Source: Saccoglossus kowalevskii (taxonomy: Eukaryota > Hemichordata > Enteropneusta > Harrimaniidae). Taken from it: a stretch of DNA of 32,298 bases. Of the stretch, positions 21,548 to 32,298 are shown piece by piece. The stretch spans positions 93,301-125,598 of the forward strand of contig NW_003130357.1 of assembly GCF_000003605.2 (NCBI RefSeq), read 5' to 3'. Under the pieces are notes generated by a model. The model ran no database searches and was not told where the DNA came from. It worked only from the letters and a program-made list of their open reading frames with translations. The translations under genes were made by a program, and so were the position numbers. The number at the start of each line of letters is the position of its first letter. Position 1 is the stretch's first letter.

Positions 21548-22896
21548 TCGGGAAAAGCATTCAAAACGCCATTGTATTCAATGTTCGTTTGGAATAATTA
21601 CTATTATTATACATCTGTCACTGTAACATCATCAGTTACGGGTTATTTTCATCTTACCATATTAGGAAATGCAAATTCCAAATATGAAGCGATTACGCGC
21701 GCGAGCTTCCTCTAATAATAAAAACAAACATGGCAGCCCCCAGGGTTCAACTGGACTCCGCACAAAGAACTTCGCTAAATTTGTTTTAAACTTTTTGTTT
21801 TTCGGTTTTCATATGTATCCTTGGGAGGGAAAGATGTATAATAATAAGGCTATCGCGGAGGATACCGCAAAGTGTACACTCAGACAATATGCCGTCGCAT
21901 CGACCTCCGCTGCGCGATGAGATTGTGTGCTACTTCCTGTTATTCTGCAATCTACACTTTCTGAGTTTGCTTTGGTATCGTTTTATGACCGTATAACTAA
22001 TAAGTCTACCTTCCCAGTTACAGTACTATTAATCATAGTTAAAATGACTGAATATACATGTATTTGCATATTAGTTTAGGCGTTCTTTAGCCCTTGCTAA
22101 TCACTGTTTACTCCCGTGTGTGAACGCAATTTGTTCTATCGGATATACAAAAATATAAGATTAGCTTAGTATTCTATACTTCTTGTAGTGTGAACATTAC
22201 TAATGTTTATTCAGAATCTTCAGGTAATCATATAAATCTGGTCATTATAACAAAACCATACATTTTACAGTTCTAAGAGTAGTAGAAACAGTATGGCCCT
22301 TCACTCCATATTCTGAGTTAGTATATTAAGGTGACAACTGGGTATAAAATTTGCTGTTTGATCACCATTCACATATGTTTATCCATTCAAAAGAACGTTT
22401 TCCAAATAATCTTTAAACGGCACCTAACTATGATTGTACGGAGACAAGTAAACCAGTCAACTGACAAATTGACAAAGAAAATACGTATTTTACATAATAC
22501 AGCAAATATTTATTGGAGAAAATAACGCAATTATAAAACGAGTGAATACTTAATGTGTTTACAGTAAATATATACACTATGACACTGTGTCACGTCATGG
22601 TTAGACCACTGCGTGGCATCGCAATCAGCTCACAACTCTATACAACTAGTTTAAGGGGTAACGGACTATGTTACCTCAGATCATCTACTGTCTTTATATC
22701 GACCACAGTTTCATTGAATGATCTTCTTTTGTGGGATAATGTCAGGAAAACGAGAAACAGACCAATATTTAGACACAAATCATACCCACTGCAAAAGTTA
22801 AGACAGGTAGACGTCACGCGGACATGGCTCGATTTGCGGCCTCTCTGGAAGCCTACGATCATAACATTTGTATAACATCCTCTATCTGAACTGTTG
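21548..22896. other. No supported gene
   Basis: Open frames of 64-106 codons occur (for example 21669, 22331, 22555) but show no domain, no paired splice sites and composition expected by chance. Confidence 0.5.
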
Positions 22897-23003
22897 TTAA
22901 AGAGCGGCAGTCGTCGCGCCGCGTTCTGGTCGATATGGGACTCACAGCTACGCACGCAACGCGTGTAAAATACATTGTTCCGTGACGACCACCGCCCTTT
23001 AAA
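22897..23003 (+). mobile_element. MITE family M1, full copy
   Basis: A 107-bp unit, TTAAAGAGCGGCAGTCGTCG at left and CGACCACCGCCCTTTAAA at right, same order and orientation as 1816-1950. TTAA at both ends may be the target-site duplication. Confidence 0.75.
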
Positions 23004-23456
23004 TATACGGGTGTAAAGTTACACACCGTGTATTCGATTATTACCGATGTCTGCGATGCTAACACATGGGTATTTGCCAGACATCCCATGGTGAACGTTT
23101 ATAGTATCGTTGGTTGAAAAAATGAAACTGGAGACTAACAAACAAAGACAATTATGATTTTTTGTAGGTTGTATAAGAATTATTCATGTACTGAAGACTT
23201 TCAAGCATGTATGTTATGAAAAACATATTAACTTTTTTAGTGTCAATAGACCAACCGTCTATATGCTTGTTTTCCAGACGCTACCAAAGCACGCAGTACA
23301 GAGTCAATCATTGTTCACTAGTTGTATAAATTGTATAAGTATATTTTCACCAGAAATAACTAAAATATGTACATAAGATAATAATAATAATGTACAAGTT
23401 GTTATCTGGCGTGGAACGCAGACATAGTTTGCTTGCTTAAAACTAGTCGAGTCTGC

Positions 23457-24131
23457 TATCAGGGGTAAATCTTCTCTCTCGGGGTTCTCCACACTTGTCA
23501 GGGGGGAAACTCGTCTCGTCTCTCTATCTCGTCCCCTTGAGGTACGGGATCGGGAAAGTCACTTTAACTTTACAATCAAATAAGACACACACAACGAAAT
23601 ACGTTTCAGCTCTCGTCTTAGTCGATCTTTTGGAGCACTCTATAAGACACAGCGCCCTGGGGAAAAATCCCCATGACTCTCACAAGGCTGAACCAAGACT
23701 CGCCCAAGACTGGACTGCCTCAAGGCTCGCCCCTGGACTCGACTCTCGACTGCACTCTCTCTTCTGCGTCTATCGTAGAGTACTCTTTAAGACCAACTCA
23801 AACTCTCTTTATTCATTTTCACAACTCTAACCAATTACAAAGCAGTAAAAGACTCTAGGGCGTAACCTTCAATCATAAAGCCAATCACACTAAGTACTGA
23901 ATACGTCATATCTTTTGATTAATCGTTCACTACATTAATAACTATGAATATAAACTGTCAAAATGAGTAGTCTAAAAAGCGGCGGTTATCTGGTAATTAG
24001 TTCCAAATCACTGAGCCAAGTTCCGTCCAAAACTTCAAATAGGCCTACACGATGACAGACATAACACAGCAATTCGCTAATAATCAGTTAATTAAGTCGG
24101 TTAACAGATACGCAAAAACAAATTCATGACA
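23457..24131 (-). mobile_element. Probable solo LTR, copy 2
   Basis: This 675-bp unit is the reverse complement of the element at 17939-18605, with the same ends (TATCAGGGG at left, TTCATGACA at right). It is flanked by its own 4-bp duplication CTGC (23453-23456 and 24132-24135). The internal AATAAA is conserved (23808-23813, minus strand). The different target sites show independent insertion rather than co-duplication. The 111-codon open frame over it is an artefact of the repeat. Confidence 0.62.
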
Positions 24132-24429
24132 CTGCGCCCCAATTCTAATAAGATGTATCCAGTGAAAGCATTTACTAGAGGGCCATGAGCTTAAAAATTA
24201 CAATTGTTTGAAAAGTATAAAAAGTTTATAAACAGCACACGAGTTGTAACAATAATAATTAATGCAATACATTGTAAATAATTTTAAGATGTTTATCGTT
24301 ATAAAATAGGGCTTACATTTAAAATATAGTATAATTCAGACTGTTAATTGGTTAAAATATATTGTTTAAATTATGTCTATTATTCATTGTTCTGGTTTTA
24401 TTTTGTAGCTGATGGATATTTTAAATTAT

Positions 24430-25425
24430 TTTAGTTGAAAGAAAGATTGACTTGGGGCAAGTAGAAGTATTTATTTGATGCTTGCCGTGTTGAATAGTTG
24501 TGTGGTAATTGAGTGAAATAATGGCTTATGTTTTGAGCGAAACGTTTGCGAAAGAGAGGTGTGGTGTGAGCTCGGAAATCTGAGAAAGTTATTAATCGAG
24601 CAATCGGGTTCAAAGTTGTGATATAGGCATTTCCCCATACTTCTAGACAATATGTCAGATGGGGTTAAAAAAAAGAATTGTATAATAGTATTGATCTTGG
24701 ACCATAATGGCGTATACGAAAAATTATTCCAGTTTTAGGGGCAATGATTGTTTACCATGTTTTCAATATGAATTTTACAATTTAAGTTTTGATCAATTGA
24801 CACCCTAAAAATGAAGATGACGAAACGCCCTCAATAGAAGTCCCGTTGATACTCCATCCGCTAACAATGTTCACAGACTTCTGAGGTTTTTAATACCATG
24901 TAATTGGGTTTTTGAATATTAATAGTGAGTTTGTTTGCGCTACACCATTCACATACTCTTTGTAGGTCATTAGTAATTTGGAGAGGTTAATAGTACTATT
25001 TTCGATGAATTGAAATAAATTGGTATCGTCGGTGAAAATCAAATGCATTTGTAGGATGAGCTGTTACCAATAGTAACCGATTGTAGGCAGTTACTAACTT
25101 AGATAGTTTTTAAAGAGTAGTAAATGCAATCCCTTCATACCACAGTGTTTTAGTTTATGGAGAAGGGTGTTATGATTTATGATATCAAATGTATTTTGAA
25201 GGTCTATGAATACTCCAAAAATGACATGGCCTTTGTCTATGTTATCAGCTGTGTCAGACACAAGATAAGCTAGGGCAAGTTATTTGCTATAGTGTTTCCG
25301 AAAACCAAATAGTGTGTCTAGAAGTATATTTGTTCTTGTCAAGATAATTGATTAATGGTTTATTAATTATAATTTCAACGATTTTGCCTAAAATTTGAAG
25401 AACTTAAATATGTCTGTAATTACAC
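24430..25425 (-). mobile_element. Decayed non-LTR retrotransposon (LINE) reverse transcriptase, C-terminal half
   Basis: Read on the minus strand across several frames with stops and frameshifts. In order: NYRHI..VLQILGKIVE (like NYRPIS..SKI.E) near 25400; GFRKHYSK then a stop near 25295; motif A as FIDLQNTFD near 25205; LLHKLKHCGMKGL; motif C as FTDDTNLF near 25030; ANKLTIN near 24910; SSFLG near 24800; PHLTYCLEVWGNAY near 24650; and HNYSTRQASN..YLP near 24480, typical of the RT C-terminus. This order is that of L2/CR1/Jockey-type LINEs. No endonuclease domain was found. Motif A and the YxDD position are each altered (Ala to Thr, Tyr-Ala to Phe-Thr). It is a dead, old copy. Confidence 0.88.
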
Positions 25426-28400
25426 ACAGTGATGACAATAGTTTGATTAATCGAATGCGTTTTTGTATTCAAAATTTCACGCAATGTATAGAAACATTGT
25501 ATTTATGTATATTTATGTATTTATATGTACTAAATTTCTTATCTGTTTTTGTTTTATCTGAAAATGTGTCATTAACGTTTGAGTTGTCGAATAATCATGG
25601 AAAACCTTTTTGTTGCCATGACAATAAGATCCAGATCTCGGCTAACCTCCAACCGATTGGTACTTGTTGTTATATGCAACTCCTTCTAAAAGAGTAATGA
25701 GATTCGATCTATGAGAAAGTCATTCTCAAAATTGTTGCACTAATGGCAACCGTATTCAAATCCTCACCAACTTCTAAACTGAGAAAAAAAACCTCCTGAA
25801 AATGTCATGAAGTTATAAATGAAATTCTCAAAATTACTGTACCCATGGCAACTGGATCCACATCTCTACTAGCATTTAATGGATTGGTCCTTGAAATCTC
25901 TCCTCGTATCCCGGGCAGCCCCTTCGAAATATTTCATGCGAGATACCAATAACCTTTAATGGGTTCATCTTTTGTCAAGTGCAGCCCCTCCTGCACACTT
26001 TTTGAGAATCCACCTATAACATTCTTTTAGTTATCCTGCTTACAGATATAAAAAACGAATACTAGTATACAGCGGCAAATACACATAACCGCCTTGTAAT
26101 TACAATAAGAGAACGCACCGAGCCTTGCCGCACATCGACATTACAATCAACGAATCGTAAAGTCCATAACATTGATATATATTGCAAATGGAACTCCAAC
26201 TGTTGAATACATTTGTAAAACATACACTTATTCGACGACAGTGACATTTACATTTAATCTCCTTTTTGGTGGCTAAATATTTTGAGATTGCCTCTTTTTT
26301 GAAAGGTAGAGTTGCGTTTCTTTTATTTTTCATTAAATAAATGGATTTGAGTACGGTCTGAGTATTGTATATATATGTTCATCTGATGTTATCATATTGT
26401 GGACAACAGGGTTAAACTCTTCTTTCACCACACTTTGAAAACATTTACATCAGCGTTCATCTCTGTATGTATGCTGTCTACTAGTTTCTATAACTATGTA
26501 ACGTCTTCTGAAATTCTAAATTTGCAAAGGTACTTACTAACTATGCTTATTATGTTAACCATGCCTCCCCAAGACCACGAGGAAACAGTATATTTTTTTT
26601 TACAGATAATGTCTAACAAAGCTGGTTATTTTCAGATTTATAATAATGTGATTTTACAACATTTCAATTTTCATTCATCTCTAATGTATGTATGAGCGCG
26701 TGTACTTTTAAGTCGCCGTTAAATGCCAAGGTAGGTGTCAAGCTGCTGAGGCATTGTTATGGTCTTTTGCCAGATGCCTGACATCATGAAGTCCCACTGA
26801 TTCTACTACTGTAAAGCGATATTCATAATATTTGAGTGTCAAATAATATAAATATTTTTTCAGTTTAAACATTTTTTTAGCTTAAATAATATTGTTTGAC
26901 AACAGTCAAACAGCCCTGTCATATAGCCACAATCGTCAAATTAGATTTCCGTGAAGGCACGTATACACATGACAAATGCCACAACATGTGATACACTCAA
27001 ACATGCTATGTAGTTGTTGATATCACTGAATACCTAATTTGAGAATTTAATTATGTAAATCAATCGAATATAAGATATGATTTACATGTGCAAAGATTGC
27101 ACAATCGCCGATATGCAAAAACATCTGCAAGTGCTAGAGTAAGTGATTCCGACCTTTGACGCGTAGATTATATACTATGAAGAATCATTCAGAAAGACTT
27201 ATTTTTACAAAATAGTATCAAATCATTTCAAAATCTCCCTTTTGAAGATATAAAATGTTGTGTCAGATTCATTAGGAAGTGTAATAAAACATTAGCATTA
27301 TTTAAAAGCAGTGTACAGTCATTGCAGTAACTCTTGTAACATCTTGTAACTTATTAACGACAACAATTCCGTTTGTTTGAATATGTATTTCTTTTAAAAA
27401 GTCAAGGTCATTTGAGTGGTGCTGGTGGTATGGAAAGGGACAGACCAAAGAAATAATATTTATAACAGTTGAACATCGTTTATAAATAGTTTAGACTAAT
27501 TGTTTACTGAAGTTTACCAACTCCGTCGAGAATGGTTCACAACGTAACTGCTTGTCACATACAGTCTTGCTTAAGTGTGGCTGAGATTTTCACAATTAAT
27601 TATTGGTACTGTTTCTCGTGTATATCGTATCTCTTATGTCGTCATAGTTCGAAGCCTTATGGAGACGCTCCTCGAAAGCAAATGCCACACTTGTCTCTTC
27701 TACATTATTGAAGTATATCAGTTGTTCGTTATAATGTAATCACGACATAGGGGGAAATCGAAGATATGCGTTACTGTGAGCAAATTCAATACGGTGCTGG
27801 GGTAAGCCGAAGAAATATTGTTTAAATAATTGGTTTTCATACTAATTTGATTCGATAGCTTGATTTCTCCTCAATATAAGGAATGCAGAATCTCATTACA
27901 GTGCTTATCAACACTTCTATAACCCAGATTTGTGTAATCGCTGTTTATTAAACTGATTCGATGTCATAGTGTGAATTAGGCCAATGTGAAGTGGGAACGG
28001 GAATGTTATCTAATGAAACAAATTAGCGAGAACACACAAGATTATTTTTTATATATCCTAACTCGATATACACTATAGATTAAAAGCATCACAGAATGCA
28101 TTATATTACAAAATAGTTGTTCCCTTCTTCTCTATTCATGCCAGACTTGACATTCGGGGGGAGGGGGCACTTTGATCTGATTAACAAGAGTATATATGAA
28201 TGTTTTTTTTTATAAAATGATAGTAATAATAATACGACATAGCGCTATTTATTTAGTCGCGATACACGCCTTTCAGAAGATTCACCTTAACTTCACAATA
28301 ATGGACTTCTAATGTTAACTTTAATAGAAGAATACTCCCACGAGGTCAATGTCTCGCCAATACGACTGGGGACCTAGACTAAATTTCATAGATGCGAATT

Positions 28401-30186
28401 AATCAATTCAAATATTTCAATTTTAAATTGCCTCACAAACATCCACCTGAGTTCTCGTTTGGGCTAATTTGAAAATTTAATAACACATCTTGCGTCACTC
28501 CTCCTCATTCCTATTCAGTACATGCCTTCTGATAAACATAGACTCCGGACAATGTTATGCGTTGTTACGAAGCAGTACACGTCTCACGTGAAATACGTCA
28601 GATTTCCCTTCCTCCACTACAACTACTACTACTCCTACGAAGTCGTACCACTCAGTCACAGTATCCACCATCGTATCCTTAATGGGAAGCGAACTAAAAA
28701 GCGTGAATGTGTTTGTAGAATCGTTCGACTTCTGATCAATTTACCCGAGTCTTCACAGATAGCTGTAGAAGTATGTTACCTATATATCGCTAAGGTAAGG
28801 TGGACTACCAGTATTCATACCTATACTTTTTCATTCCCCATATTTGTATGACAAAACACAAAAATCAAATGAATAATCAATGAAAATATCAAGTGAATTC
28901 TTGATTGAAAACATGCAAGATACATATTAGTTTTTACATGTTGCATTACTTACTGGCACTCGTTTGATTTTCCTTTATTTGAAATAGCTTATATATTAAG
29001 AGATGGACGTCATCACTGTAGTATGGATATAAACTATTTAACACATATAAAGTAATACACCAATGTCTGGATAGCGGCTATTTGGCAGATGGGAAACTAC
29101 AAAAGCACAATTGAAAGCAACATTATATACTGACTTACTCTACTTCAATAAACGACGTTCAGGTGGCTAAATGTGCTAATTGGATAGTTTGTATATAACC
29201 TCCCCGAGACAAAAAGTAAATATCGACCAAGCATTACTCGAAGGTTCACTAACTGATCAGGGTAGTACAAAACCTTTTTTGGATGAAAATTCAAGTTGAC
29301 ACCGATAAATGCCCTTTAGTTTATTTTCCCGGTTTTAGCTCAACTGACTTGTATGTCCATTTAACAATAATATGTCAATTGTCACTGCGTACAGAAACGT
29401 TTATATGTTTCCACTGGAATTCTCTGATCACCGTTCACAGCATATAATATATGGTATAAAACCTGTTCATCTTCATCAGAGATGAATCAAATAATTCCCA
29501 ACAATAGATTTACATTACTTAACTCATAACACAATACCTTTCACCGTCCTGGGTCGCCATCACATTGGCTGGCAATTGAATTGGCAAAAAATAGCGAGGC
29601 ATGATAAAGGTTCGGGACGTTCTTTTTTCGATATCTAAATGTGGTATAGTTCCAAGCACTTTCAAGGGTATAATTCTGCCTATCTAATCTATTTATCCGA
29701 TGCCTTCCCATCTATAAATCGCACCTCTCGAAATGTATCTGATATCTTACTACCAGAAATCATAAGGCCGCATCAAATCATCAGCTCCCCTCGTTACCAA
29801 TCGAGCTCATCTTATTATCGACTCTTTCGTCGTTGCTCTAATGTTCCCCCTACTCGTAAACGGTTCCTACTTCTATAAACCTTTATAAACAAGCACATTG
29901 CGTAGTTCCTAATTTTACTCTGTCATAAATCGGGCATAGTTCAAACTCATTGTCAATTCCAGGGCTGTTTCGATTGAGTTAATAACAATTCTCTCTACTT
30001 AGAAGGTAGCAATGAATATACAATGACAAATGGCAAAATACGACCATAATGGTCTCAGTGGAAAAGGTACGCACAAGGTAGCAACATACAAAGATCAATG
30101 TCGAAATACAATTACATTGTCCTCAGTTGGAAAAGTAGTACAATGATGTCAAATTCCAAATTATTTTTCTTGGGGTCACAATAAGT

Positions 30187-30206
30187 AATATATATATATA
30201 TATATA
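30187..30206 (+). repeat. TA microsatellite
   Basis: (TA)n run of about nine to ten units. Confidence 0.85.
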
Positions 30207-30306
30207 AATCCCAGACGTATGGTATGCGTAGACATATATGGTCTTGAATTTCGATTGATGGCGAAACACTGTAGATTTCAAGTTAGAGTAGTAGAATGTG
30301 TTCGTA

Positions 30307-30343
30307 TCACATGGGATATGATCTTAAATCATATCCCATGTGA
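30307..30343. repeat. Perfect 16-bp-arm hairpin
   Basis: Arms 30307-30322 (TCACATGGGATATGAT) and 30328-30343 around loop CTTAA, followed by a T-tract at about 30354-30366. Confidence 0.9.
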
Positions 30344-30619
30344 CTTATTTTAATGTATTTTTTTTTTCAATTGGAGCATGTGCCTACGTCATCTGTTAAT
30401 CTCATTTGATGGGAGAATGTAGTAGTGAATGCAGTCTACGAACACCTTGTCTGTTTGATAACGGCAAAGGGATTTGCAATATCGGTTTGTATTTTTTCAC
30501 TTACATATTCTTAATACATCAGAACTCCTCCTCGAATACAATGTAATAATGTTGTACAATATAGTTTGGATAATTGGACACTGACTTGCTGTATTCGGTT
30601 AATGTAATCGGTCACTTAG

Positions 30620-31410
30620 TTGGGCTAGATGATAGAGACTCGAATGTACTGGGTGATCCATGGGAGGTTCATAACTACTACGTTAGTTGTGTTTTCGACG
30701 AAATCATGAAACATACATATACGCAACACTATTCAGATTACAAAGAGGGTGCATTTAAAATATTAATTACAGGCAACACAAATTCAAACTTTCGAAACGA
30801 CGATTGCGCCTTGCCACTGTAAGTGTTACGCCACAACACACTGTTATTCACTGTCAGTAAAGTTCTTTGAAGAACGATGTCATGTTGAGACAAGGGTCAT
30901 GATATAAATGAGTATGCCGGGTAATGTCCCTGAGACGTTATGGTTCAGTACGTCAGATTATTGATTTATCGGTGACTATTCCCGCATACGCATCATCTTT
31001 CCCGACGTGCAACAGTGCGAAACTTACAAGTCATAGATTAGCAGAATAATCACGTACTGGCTGAGTGAATATATTTCTGTAATGTCGCGATAATCTTCTA
31101 AATCTGATCCTGCTTGTAGTAATCATTTAATCTAAGCCAAAAATGTCAACGAAAAGCGTGTTTCGCTGTACGAACGTTAGCGCTCGGTGATGTCAATAAA
31201 CTAGGACGCGTTCAATGTTGCGGTCGAAGTTTACGCTAAATAAAAAAAAAGTTAAATATTTTTTGAACGTGTACAGATACATTTCGAAGGAATGTAAATA
31301 CCGCTTTTCACGAAACAGTTGATTATATTTTCAGTATAGCAAAACACGGTATTCCTTTAAACTACACAGTGAGATACTGTCAACATTGTCGGCACCAACA
31401 TTTAACTTAA
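30620..31410 (+). CDS. Partial gene: divergent metzincin-like C-terminal exons (two exons)
   Basis: Exon A (30620-30818) follows CACTTAG and ends CACT|GTAAGT. Exon B (31335-31410) follows TTATATTTTCAG and ends in TAA. The phases agree across the 516-base intron. Together they read about 90 residues: GLDDRDSN, then CVFDEIM, DDCALP, and IPLNYTVRYCQHC before the stop. Reprolysin-type metzincins (ADAM, ADAMTS and tick/mollusc relatives) have HExxHxxGxxHD, a Met-turn of C..IM type, a terminal CL.., then LPG..Y...QC. The order and spacing here resemble that. Just upstream the same frame reads VIGHLVGLDD, but this stretch lacks HE and the last His and has an in-frame TAA at 30571. It is therefore either a true exon starting at 30620 with the catalytic part upstream and undetected, or a decayed pseudogene. 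Confidence 0.35.
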
Positions 31411-32298
31411 ACGGGGTAAAAACTGTCTGTGAAAAATTATTTTAAAATAAAAAATAACAAAAACGCAGATAAAATAAAACTGGATCGTTTGTTGAACAAC
31501 TGGAATGCAGTTGCCCGCTAGCGTATTCGCTTCACTATTTCGTAATCAAAAAGTTCATAAACATCATATAATGATCGTGACATAAAAAAAATCGTGCCAT
31601 TTTCGGAACCGGTTTTTACTATTAAGTGCGGATGAGTGTCATTTCGTGTTACGCTGCGTTATTTTAATTATTCTGGCAGAAATCACAATGTTCATTCAGG
31701 AATTCAACGTTTAACCTCTGAATATGTATCGTGCATCTGACAAGCGCATATACTGTATTGTCTTCCAATATGTTCATTTCTTTCGATTGACTGACTGAAT
31801 GTCTGAAAAAAGGATGTAAAAAAAAATCGTCTTTTTCGCTTCGTTTCTACTGTATGATATAACCATTCACAGAAAATAATAATTACTTGGCACACATTAA
31901 TAATGTAACATTATACCCCCAAGAGTCGAATCAAACTATCGCAATTAAAGACGACATTTACAATAAAATGGCTTCATATTTTTCTTCCTTTAAATGACAG
32001 ACGACGTGAATTTCGTAGTAAGCCTAAAATGAAGGTAATTTTGTTATTTTGTTCACAGTTCGCTATTGCGTAACGCAATTTCAGCAACGTATGTTTTTAA
32101 TTAACCTATCTTGCGTCCAACAGCCAACAAAATCTGATATATTATAATTATGCTCGTGTTCCCCCGTTATCTATATCAATACATATGTAACCATGTCGAA
32201 TTTACCGTAGGATTTGGTGATCTTATTTTGGTGATTTAGCTAGTTGGAGAACCCTCCGTTAGAACGCTGTTGGTTCAGCCCTTGATTGAAAGCGGACG
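31411..32298. other. No gene seen
   Basis: AT-rich sequence after the metzincin-like exons; no splice-supported coding on either strand. Confidence 0.5.

Larger units (their letters stand above)
25426..30619. other. Long AT-rich stretch, no firm gene
   Basis: 25600-26020 holds repeated GTTGCC/ATGGCAAC...CTCAAAATT blocks, probably a degenerate dispersed repeat. 28522-28797 is open for 92 codons up to a strong donor (CTAAG|GTAAGG) but has no recognisable features; it might be a 5' exon of the metzincin-like gene, which I cannot show. 29639-29878 is a pyrimidine-rich chance frame. Confidence 0.45.

Noticed and set aside
26399-26695. 98-codon + strand frame
   Set aside because: AT-rich with no domain, no splice pair and no conservation clue.
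1-32298. tRNA, rRNA and CRISPR arrays
   Set aside because: No cloverleaf with A/B boxes, no rRNA core and no regularly spaced direct repeats were seen on either strand.

Overview
This window reads as nuclear DNA from a multicellular animal. It is AT-rich, intron-bearing, gene-sparse and full of small dispersed repeats, with one assembly gap (16512-17428). The splice sites are canonical GT/AG. The many TACATGTA-type palindromes, the short CpG-rich MITEs and the L2/CR1/Jockey-like LINE remnant suggest a marine invertebrate (amphioxus, echinoderm, hemichordate or mollusc type), but the sequence alone does not fix the phylum. There are no bacterial-style operons, and most longer open frames here are chance frames or shadows.

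Two spliced genes can be built exon by exon with matching intron phases. Gene 1 (+ strand, 3282-4952, three exons, 200 aa) encodes a small type I membrane protein: signal peptide, ectodomain of about 40 residues, one transmembrane helix with a basic stop-transfer, and a cytoplasmic tail with three PPxY motifs. Gene 2 (- strand, 16140-10726, six coding exons, 182 aa) encodes a soluble-looking protein: basic helical N-terminus, His/Cys-rich middle, and Pro/Tyr-rich C-terminus with PPSY and PPAY. The genes converge tail to tail about 5.8 kb apart. Both carry WW-domain ligands, so both may meet Nedd4-type E3 ligases or other WW proteins. That link is inference, and I recognise neither gene by name.

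Layout. 1-3281: noncoding, with CpG-rich MITEs and a perfect hairpin. 3282-5254: gene 1 and its poly(A) signal. 5631-6735: a C-tract element with inverted ends, then one copy of repeat X. 8250-8404: a MITE. 10378-16140: gene 2, with a MITE in its fourth intron. 16512-17428: gap. 17429-18730: inverted copy of repeat X, split by a probable solo LTR with a 4-bp target duplication. 19678-20346: a weak two-exon coding candidate. 20634-21547: two clusters of short palindromic motifs. 22897-23003: a MITE. 23457-24131: second probable solo LTR. 24430-25425: decayed LINE reverse transcriptase, - strand. 30620-31410: two phase-compatible exons resembling the end of a metzincin (ADAM/ADAMTS-like) catalytic domain. 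The remainder is AT-rich noncoding DNA.

The most novel items are the triple-PPxY membrane protein, the His/Cys-rich PPxY protein, the divergent metzincin-like exons, and the nested, TSD-bounded LTR inside an inverted duplication.
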